Shown in pieces: positions 1 through 5,489 of a stretch of DNA of 8,508 bases (the first letter of the stretch is position 1; each line of letters begins with the position of its first letter). Below the pieces are notes generated by a model. It worked only from the letters and a program-made list of their open reading frames with translations. It did not search any database and was not told the origin of the DNA. Where the stretch lies: assembly GCA_041483675.1 (NCBI GenBank), contig JBGPGE010000152.1, positions 1 to 8,508 of the forward strand. Direction: 5' to 3'. The translations under genes and the position numbers were made by a program. This stretch comes from 2-12-FULL-60-19 sp041483675. Lineage in GTDB: Bacteria; Desulfobacterota; Binatia; UBA9968.

Positions 1-1
1 G

Positions 2-1408
2 ATCCTGTTCAACAACATCAAGGGCAAGCCGAAACACCGCTGCGTGACCAACCTGTTCGGCGACATGAACGTCATCAACAAGATGTTCGGCTGGAAGGAC
101 CACGCCGACCGCACGAGAAAACTGGCCCACGCCGTCACCCATCCGATCCCGCCCGTCATCATCGACCAAAAAAACGCGCCGGTGCAGGAGGAAGTCTACG
201 AGAAGCCGACCGACGCCAATGACTTCGTCGTTCCGATCCGCCACACCGACCTCGAGCCGGAACTGACCGTCGGCTCGGGCAACCGGCTGATCGCCGGCGA
301 GTACTTCGGCGGCGGCACGGACCTGGGCTACAACCGCATGAACTTCCGCTGGGGCAACGTCGGAACTTTTCAGATCTCGCCCGGCTCGCACATGTGGCAG
401 GTTGTCACCAAATATTACAAAGAGAACAAGCTGGTTCCGATCACGATGAATTTCGGTTTGCCGCCCTCCTGCACGCTGATGGCCGGCGCCGGCTTCGACT
501 ACGTGATCCTGCCTCAGGGATGCGATGAAGTCGGCATGGCCGGCGCCGTGCAGGGCGCGCCCGTCCGGCTCGTCAAGGCGCGCACCGTCGACGCGTTGGC
601 CGTCGCCGACGCCGAGGTCGTGCTCGAAGGTTATGTGAATCCGCGCGACCGCCGTTTCGAGACCGCCGAGTCCGAGAAGGCCGGCGTCCAGGGCCGCTAT
701 CACTTCCACCCCGAATGGGCCGGCTACATGGGCAAGGCGTACAAGGCGCCCACCTTCCATGTCACCGCCGTGACCACGCGCAAGCGCGAGTCCAAGCCGA
801 TTATTTTCCCGCTCGGCGTCCACACGCTGGACGATCACAATATCGACACGACGGTGCGCGAGGCGGCGATGTTCGAGCTGTGCGAGCGGATGCAGCCCGG
901 CATCATCATGGACGTCAACATCCCCTACTGCATGACCGACTGGGGCGGGGCGGTCATTCAGGTCAAGAAGCGTAACAAGATCGAAGAAGGCTGGCAGCGC
1001 AACTTTATGGCGGCCATTCTCGCAACCTCTCAGGGCTCGCGGCTGGTCATCGCCGTCAGCGAAGACACCGACCCGTACGACATGGACGACATCATGTGGT
1101 GTCTCACGACTCGCGTCAATCCGAAGACGGATATCATCAATCCGCTGCCGGGTGGGCGCGGGCAGACCTTCATGCCGGCCGAGCGCATGACGGCCGGCGA
1201 GAGAGAATGGACCGCCTCCAATACGATGTTCGAGGGCGGCATGGGCATCGACGCCACCGTTCCGTTCGGTTACGAGAGCGACTTTATGCGTCCGGTCTAT
1301 CCGGTGGAGCGCATCGACTTGAAGAAGTTCTTCACCGACAAGGATATTCAGAACGCCAAGGCGCGCATGAAGGGATGGGTTCTTTCCCTCGCGCGCACAG
1401 GACGCTAA
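2..1408 (+). CDS. UbiD-family (de)carboxylase homologue with altered catalytic residues, 5'-partial
   Basis: The reading frame is open to the left edge, with 468 codons visible before TAA. The in-frame GTG at 44 lies inside a conserved block (NIKG..., then VTNLFG), so the true start is upstream. UbiD enzymes use prenylated FMN to decarboxylate or carboxylate aromatic and unsaturated acids in the cytoplasm. Aligned by eye to the second UbiD here and to fungal Fdc1, the cofactor/metal ligands appear kept: Asn (356-358, in NVGTF), His (389-391) and Glu (527-529, in DEVGMAGA). The catalytic Arg five residues after the Asn is Gln (371-373). The first Glu of the EGPxxE motif is Gln (689-691, in VQGRY); the second Glu survives in EWAGY (713-715) after a three-residue insertion. 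The Asn-His spacing is 12 residues shorter than in the second UbiD. The fold is confidently UbiD; canonical decarboxylase activity is doubtful. It could be a non-catalytic partner subunit or a divergent subfamily with other chemistry. Confidence 0.88.
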   Translation: MLFNNIKGKPKHRCVTNLFGDMNVINKMFGWKDHADRTRKLAHAVTHPIPPVIIDQKNAPVQEEVYEKPTDANDFVVPIRHTDLEPELTVGSGNRLIAGEYFGGGTDLGYNRMNFRWGNVGTFQISPGSHMWQVVTKYYKENKLVPITMNFGLPPSCTLMAGAGFDYVILPQGCDEVGMAGAVQGAPVRLVKARTVDALAVADAEVVLEGYVNPRDRRFETAESEKAGVQGRYHFHPEWAGYMGKAYKAPTFHVTAVTTRKRESKPIIFPLGVHTLDDHNIDTTVREAAMFELCERMQPGIIMDVNIPYCMTDWGGAVIQVKKRNKIEEGWQRNFMAAILATSQGSRLVIAVSEDTDPYDMDDIMWCLTTRVNPKTDIINPLPGGRGQTFMPAERMTAGEREWTASNTMFEGGMGIDATVPFGYESDFMRPVYPVERIDLKKFFTDKDIQNAKARMKGWVLSLARTGR

Positions 1409-1411
1409 TCC

Positions 1412-1487
1412 ATTTTAGATTGCCGATTTTGGATTTTCGATTAGGAGTCCTTTATCAATCCAAAATCTAAAATCAAAAATCTAAAAT
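1412..1487. repeat. Imperfect inverted repeat (AAAATCTAAAATC type)
   Basis: The left arm (1412-1442) and right arm (1457-1487) match as reverse complements at about 26 of 31 positions by eye, around a 14-base loop (1443-1456) that itself reads AGGAGTCCT. The arms are built from the AT-rich unit ATTTTAGATT / AATCTAAAAT, in clear contrast to the GC-rich genes. It begins three bases after the stop codon of the first UbiD gene. It has no T-tract following a GC-rich stem, so it is not a classic terminator. It looks like a dispersed intergenic repeat. Confidence 0.8.
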
Positions 1488-1508
1488 CGAACCGTAGGAA
1501 GGGTAGTT

Positions 1509-1545
1509 CGTCTCGCAACGCAAAACGATTGGAGACGTTTGCGTT
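1509..1545 (+). promoter_or_regulatory. Two mutually exclusive hairpins in the leader before the first CoA-transferase
   Basis: AACGCAAA (1517-1524) plus CG (1526-1527) can pair with CGTTTGCGTT (1536-1545), giving 10 base pairs with one bulged A and an 8-base loop. CGTCTC (1509-1514) can instead pair with GAGACG (1532-1537). The two share bases 1536-1537, and the second encloses the 5' arm of the first, so both cannot form together. Just downstream is an intrinsic terminator. This resembles an attenuator or small-RNA architecture. No known riboswitch class is recognised, and no good promoter is visible upstream. Confidence 0.35.
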
Positions 1546-1561
1546 CCGCTAACAACTGAAC

Positions 1562-1594
1562 AAGGGCAGGGCGTTCATCCCCTGCCCTTTTTTT
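1562..1594 (+). terminator. Rho-independent terminator abutting the CoA-transferase start
   Basis: A 10-bp stem (1562-1571 pairing with 1580-1589, core GGGCAGGG/CCCTGCCC) with an 8-base loop is followed by seven T (1588-1594). It fits intrinsic termination of rightward transcription, either of the upstream UbiD gene or of a leader RNA. The next GTG start is only six bases after the T-run, so the terminator occupies the place where a ribosome binding site would normally be. Confidence 0.85.
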
Positions 1595-1600
1595 AAAATC

Positions 1601-2869
1601 GTGAACTCGCCTCAAGAACAAACCGCCGCGCCGCTTGCCCCATATCGCGTCCTCGATCTCACGGACGAGCTGGGATTTCTCTGCGGTAAGATGCTCGGAG
1701 ATCTGGGCGCGGACGTGATCAAGGTCGAGCGGCCCGGCGGAGATCCGGCGCGTGCGCTCGGTCCCTTCTACCGCGGCGAGCGCCACCCGGAGAAAAGCCT
1801 CTATTGGTTTGCCTTCAATAATAATAAGCGCGGCATCACGCTCGATCTCGAACGCCCGCAGGGACGGCACATCTTCAGCGGATTGGTGGCGGGCGCGGAT
1901 TTTGTCATCGAGTCTTTCCCGCCCGGCTATCTCGATCGGCTCGGCATGGGTTACGAGACGATGAATCAGATCAATCCGCGGTTGGTGGTAACCTCGATCA
2001 CGCCCTTCGGTCAGACCGGCCCTTACAGCAAGTTCAAGGCATCGGATATCGAAATCATGGCGGCCAGCGGCTGCATGTCGCTCACGGGCGATCCCGGAAG
2101 ACCGCCGCTCCGCATCACCTTTCCCCAGTCCTACCCCTGGACGGGCGCCTACGCCGCGATGGGCACGCTGATCGCCCATTGGCAGCGCGCGCAGACGGGC
2201 GCCGGACAGCAGGTGGACGTCTCGGCACAGGCTTGCATGCTCTGGGCCTTCTCCCACGCGCACACTTTTTGGGATCTCAACCGCCACCTGGAAAAACGGG
2301 CCGGCTCGTTCATGACCGGGCGCAGTATCACCGGCGCGAAGATGCGCGTCTTCTGGCCCTGCCGGGACGGCTATCTCAACTTTATCATCTACGGCGGCGA
2401 GGCGGGAAGAAGAACCAACCAGGCGTTGGTCGAGTGGATGGACGGCAAAGGCATGGCGCCGGAGTTTCTCAAGCAAAAAGAGTGGCGCGCGTTCAACATC
2501 GCCGAGGTCACGCAGGAAGAGATCGACCGGATGGAGGAGCCGATCGCGCGTTTCTTTGAAACCGTCACGAAAAAGGAATTCTTTCAGGAAGTGATCAAGC
2601 GCGAGATGCTGGGCTATCCGGTGGCGACCGTTGAGGAGATTTTTCAAGATCCCCAGCTTTACGCCCGCGACTTCTGGCGGGTGCTGGAGCATCCCGAGCT
2701 TGGGACTTCGATCACCTACCCCGGCGGCTTTGCCAGGCTGTCCGAGAGCGCGTGCGGCGCTTGGCGCCGCGCGCCGCTGATCGGCGAGCACAACGAAGAG
2801 ATCTACGGCGGCGAGATGGGGATGACCAAACGGGAAGTGGAGAAGCTGAAAAGCGAAGGGGTCATTTAG
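1601..2869 (+). CDS. CaiB/BaiF class III CoA-transferase lacking the catalytic Asp
   Basis: 422 aa, the usual length for class III CoA-transferases, which move CoA between acyl-CoA and free carboxylates through an aspartyl-CoA intermediate. Family hallmarks are VLDLTDELGFLCGKMLGDLGADVIKVE-type N-terminus (residues 17-43), NNNKRGITLDL (73-83), FVIESFPPGYLDRLG (101-115), TGAGQQVDVSAQ (199-210) and the C-terminal IGEHNEEIY (394-402). The nucleophilic Asp, expected four residues before the Gly of the (D)xxxGxYAA segment, is Tyr178 (TAC at 2132-2134, in PQSYPWTG); the neighbouring CoA-transferase has Asp there. GTG at 1601 is chosen because it sits just before the conserved N-terminus, and the frame is closed by TAA at 1550 with no other ATG/GTG/TTG start between. 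No Shine-Dalgarno is visible; a terminator stem lies immediately upstream. It is probably a subunit paired with the next gene, but a catalytically different subfamily is possible. Confidence 0.9.
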   Translation: MNSPQEQTAAPLAPYRVLDLTDELGFLCGKMLGDLGADVIKVERPGGDPARALGPFYRGERHPEKSLYWFAFNNNKRGITLDLERPQGRHIFSGLVAGADFVIESFPPGYLDRLGMGYETMNQINPRLVVTSITPFGQTGPYSKFKASDIEIMAASGCMSLTGDPGRPPLRITFPQSYPWTGAYAAMGTLIAHWQRAQTGAGQQVDVSAQACMLWAFSHAHTFWDLNRHLEKRAGSFMTGRSITGAKMRVFWPCRDGYLNFIIYGGEAGRRTNQALVEWMDGKGMAPEFLKQKEWRAFNIAEVTQEEIDRMEEPIARFFETVTKKEFFQEVIKREMLGYPVATVEEIFQDPQLYARDFWRVLEHPELGTSITYPGGFARLSESACGAWRRAPLIGEHNEEIYGGEMGMTKREVEKLKSEGVI

Positions 2870-2893
2870 AGATTATTGCAAAAGGAAAAATGA

Positions 2894-2945
2894 AAAATGC
2901 AAATTGCAAAATGAAGATTCCGGTTCATTTTGACTTTTGCATTTT
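2894..2945. repeat. Inverted repeat (AAAATGCAAA type)
   Basis: AAAATGCAAA (2894-2903) pairs perfectly with TTTGCATTTT (2936-2945). Inside it, CAAAATGAA (2907-2915) pairs perfectly with TTCATTTTG (2924-2932) around an 8-base loop. AT-rich and unlike the flanking genes, it fills most of the 102-base gap between the two CoA-transferase genes. A further CAATTTG (2954-2960) can pair alternatively with CAAATTG (2900-2906). It is a different repeat family from the hairpin at 1412-1487. Confidence 0.8.
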
Positions 2946-2971
2946 GCGCTTTGCAATTTGAACTGGGCTTT

Positions 2972-4186
2972 ATGCAAGCACTCAAAGGACTAAAAGTCGT
3001 CGAGTTCGCCGCCTTCGCCGCCGGGCCGGTGGTCGGCAAACATCTCGCCGATTACGGCGCGACCGTCGTGCATCTCGAATCGCGCGTTCGTCCGGACGGC
3101 TTTCGCACTCACTACCCGCCCTACAAGGACAACATCCACGGCCTCAACCGCTCCGGCCTGTTTGCTCTCTGCAACAGCCAGAAGATGGCCATCAACTTAA
3201 ATCTCAAGAAAGCGCCGGCGGCGACCGATCTTGCCAAGAAGATCGTCGCCTGGGCCGACGTGGTGATTGAAAATTTCAGCCCCGGCACGATGGATCGGCT
3301 GGGGCTGGGCCACGAGACGCTCAAAAAAGTGAAACCGGAAATCATCATGCTGAGCAGCTCGAACATGGGCCAGAACGGCCCGCACGCCGAGCACGCCGGC
3401 TTCGGCTCCCAGCTCTCTTCCCTTTCCGGCTTTACCAATCTCACCGGCTATCCCGATGGCCCGCCGCAGATTCTCTACGGCCCCTACATCGACTACATCG
3501 CCGTCGCTTATGGAGTGGCCGCGATCATTGCGGCGTTGGACTACAAAAAGCGAACGGGAAAGGGACAGCAGATCGACCTGGCCCAGTACGAGTCCGGTCT
3601 CCAGTTCGTCGCGCCGCTGCTGCTGGATTATAAAATCAACGGCAAAGTGGCGATGCGCAACGCCAACCGCGATCCCCACGCCGCGCCCCACGGCGCCTAT
3701 CCGTGCAAAGGCGAAGACAGTTGGTGCGTGCTCAGCGTTTTCTCAGAGGCGGAGTGGCAAGCGCTCTGCCGGGAGCTGGGTAATCCCGCCTGGACGAGCG
3801 AGCCTCGCTTCGCGTCGCACGACGCGCGAAAGACCAACGAGGACGAGCTGGACAAGCGAATCGCCGAATGGACCTCCCAGGTGGCCGCTCATGAGGTCAT
3901 GGAAAAACTCCAGCGGGCCGGGGTGCGCTCGCACGTCGTGCAGACGATGAAAGATATTTACAGCGATCCTCAGCTTCAGCATCGCGGCCAGTGGACGGAG
4001 CTGGAGCACCCCGAGATCGGCAAGATGCACTACCAACGCCCGCCCTACATTCTCAGCAAAAGCCCCGCCGGCCCCGAGCGCCGCGACCCGCTGCTCGGCG
4101 AGCACAACGCTCATTTCTACCGCGAGATCCTCGGACTCACGCAGAACGAGTACGACGCGCTCGTCAAAGACGGCGTCATCGACTAG
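2972..4186 (+). CDS. CaiB/BaiF class III CoA-transferase, catalytic Asp present
   Basis: 404 aa. The ATG at 2972 is chosen because it begins the conserved LKGLKVVEFAAFAAGPVVGK start. An in-frame TTG at 2930 would place the N-terminus inside the intergenic repeat. Family features are LADYGATVVHLE (25-36), VVIENFSPGTMDRLG (97-111), MLSSSNMGQNGP (126-137), TGKGQQIDLAQYE (195-207) and LLGEHNAHFY (374-383). Asp174 (GAC at 3491-3493, in PYIDYIAVAYG) matches the nucleophilic Asp of formyl-CoA transferase (Asp169). It therefore looks competent for acyl transfer between CoA esters. It follows the Asp-lacking paralogue by 102 bases in the same direction. Two-subunit class III transferases are known (for example benzylsuccinate BbsEF and the phthalate-specific SptAB), so this may be the catalytic half of a heteromer. 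The acyl substrate cannot be read from sequence. Confidence 0.92.
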   Translation: MQALKGLKVVEFAAFAAGPVVGKHLADYGATVVHLESRVRPDGFRTHYPPYKDNIHGLNRSGLFALCNSQKMAINLNLKKAPAATDLAKKIVAWADVVIENFSPGTMDRLGLGHETLKKVKPEIIMLSSSNMGQNGPHAEHAGFGSQLSSLSGFTNLTGYPDGPPQILYGPYIDYIAVAYGVAAIIAALDYKKRTGKGQQIDLAQYESGLQFVAPLLLDYKINGKVAMRNANRDPHAAPHGAYPCKGEDSWCVLSVFSEAEWQALCRELGNPAWTSEPRFASHDARKTNEDELDKRIAEWTSQVAAHEVMEKLQRAGVRSHVVQTMKDIYSDPQLQHRGQWTELEHPEIGKMHYQRPPYILSKSPAGPERRDPLLGEHNAHFYREILGLTQNEYDALVKDGVID

Positions 4187-4207
4187 CAAGCACTTCGTGT
4201 AGGGCTT

Positions 4208-4258
4208 AGTGCTGAGCTATGAGGAGTGAGTGCTGAGTGGGACTCAGTCCTCAGCACT
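4208..4258. repeat. Inverted/direct repeat (AGTGCTGAG type)
   Basis: AGTGCTGAG occurs twice in direct orientation (4208-4216 and 4229-4237), and its complement CTCAGCACT sits at 4250-4258, so either left copy can form a stem. CTGAGT (4233-4238) and ACTCAG (4242-4247) also form a tight 6-bp hairpin with a GGG loop. It lies in the 131-base gap before the binding-protein gene. It has no T-tract. It is a third distinct intergenic repeat family in this window. Confidence 0.75.
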
Positions 4259-4317
4259 GATTTCGGCAGGACTTGCGCGGAGCGCGCCGTTGTGGTGTGT
4301 ATAACCGCAGGCTTGCC

Positions 4318-5304
4318 ATGATCGCGCGATCACACGATAAACGCCGCGCCGTGTTGTTACTCCTCCTGCTGCTTCTTCTCCCCGCGCGCGCGGCCGCGCT
4401 GGAAAACGTCCGCGTCGCCTATCCTTCGATGAATTCTTCGACGTACTGCCTCATCATCGCGCAAAAGGAAGGCTACTTGCGGGAAGAAGGACTCAACGTC
4501 GAGTTGCTCAGCATCCGCGGCGAGATCGCCATCAGGATCGCGCTGGCGGGAGAGATCGACTTCTTCACCAACGCGGGCAGCGCCCTTGCGGCGACTGTCC
4601 GGGGGGTCCCGGTCAAGATCCTCACGATCTTTCAAGACAAACCCTCATGGGATCTCATCGCACAGCCCAACATCAAGTCGATGGGACAATTACGCGGCGC
4701 CAATGTAGCGATCATGTCCCCGGAAGGCTCGCTCGCCGTCGTGGCGCGAGAGATATTGAAGCAAAACGGACTCGATCCGGTAAAGGATTTGAATCTCGTC
4801 GTCATGGGAGGAGACGAAGTGCGCTTCCCGGCGATGAAGGCCAAGGCGATCCAGGCCACGCTGTTCAATACCGGGACAAGCATCAAGGCGCAGAAAGAAG
4901 GTTTCACGAAGCTGGCGTCCGCCGGCGATTACGCCAACCTTATTCAAGGTGGACTCGCAAGCACCGACGAAAAAATCAAACAAAACCCGGGAAAGCTTTT
5001 CAAGTTCATCCGCGCCGCCCTCAAGGGAATAAATTTTTTCGTCGCCAAACGGGAACCGGCAATCAAATATATGATGGACGCTCTGAGGTTGACGGACCGC
5101 GAGATGGCCGATGCAATTTATGACATCGAATCGAAGCTGATTCTCCGGCAGGGTTTCAGCGACGAGAAGATTCTCCAGCCCATACTCGATGATATGAGAA
5201 GGACGACGAAAGTCCAACGAGAGATCAAAATCGGCGACGCCTTCGATTTGAGCTTCGTCCGCAAGGCGAACGAGGAGCTGAAGGCGAGCGGGTGGAAACC
5301 GTAG
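4318..5304 (+). CDS. ABC transporter substrate-binding protein, NMT1/SsuA-like, exported
   Basis: 328 aa from the ATG at 4318, with AGG at 4309-4311 as a modest ribosome binding site. In-frame TTG (4273) and GTG (4297) starts would add an arginine-rich extension before the signal peptide and are less likely. The N-terminus is a textbook Sec signal: a basic segment ending KRR, a run of nine leucines after one Val, then PARAAA and probable cleavage before LENVRVAYP. The mature part has the NMT1/THI5/SsuA layout: an opening beta strand, an 'Ala-Gln-Lys-Glu-Gly-Tyr-Leu' helix (IIAQKEGYLREEGLNVEL), then IALAGEIDFFTNAGSA and LRGANVAIMSPEGS. Such proteins capture small anions (sulfonates, nitrate, thiamine precursors, aromatic carboxylates) in the periplasm. 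No permease or ATPase gene is adjacent, so it is an orphan or works with a transporter encoded elsewhere. It may supply the carboxylate handled by the flanking enzymes, but this is only inferred from position. Confidence 0.88.
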   Translation: MIARSHDKRRAVLLLLLLLLLPARAAALENVRVAYPSMNSSTYCLIIAQKEGYLREEGLNVELLSIRGEIAIRIALAGEIDFFTNAGSALAATVRGVPVKILTIFQDKPSWDLIAQPNIKSMGQLRGANVAIMSPEGSLAVVAREILKQNGLDPVKDLNLVVMGGDEVRFPAMKAKAIQATLFNTGTSIKAQKEGFTKLASAGDYANLIQGGLASTDEKIKQNPGKLFKFIRAALKGINFFVAKREPAIKYMMDALRLTDREMADAIYDIESKLILRQGFSDEKILQPILDDMRRTTKVQREIKIGDAFDLSFVRKANEELKASGWKP

Positions 5305-5311
5305 CCACCAG

Positions 5312-5429
5312 CGTCATTCCCGCGGAAGCGGGAATCCAGCACTAAATCTCCCCCTTGCTAAGGGGGAGACAAAGAGGGGGTATGGATTCCGGCTCTCGTC
5401 AGCCTGAGGCTGACTCGGCTGGAATGACG
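5312..5429. repeat. Composite nested inverted repeat with CGTCATTCC / GGAATGACG ends
   Basis: Outer ends CGTCATTCC (5312-5320) and GGAATGACG (5421-5429) are perfect complements. Within the left arm, ATTCCCGC and GCGGGAAT (5316-5323 / 5328-5335) form a hairpin. GGAATCCA (5331-5338) can alternatively pair with TGGATTCC (5383-5390). The middle holds a second repeat type, TCTCCCCCT/AGGGGGAGA (5347-5355 / 5361-5369). The right arm carries GTCAGCC/GGCTGAC (5398-5404 / 5408-5414). ATTCCC...GGGAAT units of this kind are widespread dispersed repeats in proteobacteria (for example dRS3 of Neisseria). The arrangement suggests one repeat inserted in another, or a MITE-like element. Confidence 0.82.
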
Positions 5430-5489
5430 GTCCGGTTTAGGTGACAAATTTCTGAAACACCACACTAACGACAGATAAAGGACTGAACG

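Noticed and set aside
1481..2791. A 436-codon open frame on the minus strand
   Set aside because: It is antisense to the first CoA-transferase, which has clear family motifs; its product shows no recognisable domain and long minus-strand frames are expected in GC-rich coding DNA.
2930..2971. N-terminal extension of the second CoA-transferase from TTG 2930
   Set aside because: The added 14 residues are encoded by the intergenic hairpin repeat, and ATG 2972 begins exactly at the conserved family N-terminus.
4300..4305. TATAAC, a near-consensus -10 box just before the binding-protein start
   Set aside because: No -35 element stands at a suitable distance, and transcription would begin only a few bases before the ATG.
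5441..5471. GTGACA followed by TAACGA as a promoter for the second UbiD gene
   Set aside because: The spacer is 19 bases and the -10 match is poor; support is too weak to list.
1409..5489. CRISPR array suggested by several short repeats in gaps
   Set aside because: The repeats are inverted, belong to different families, and are separated by full genes rather than by regular spacers.
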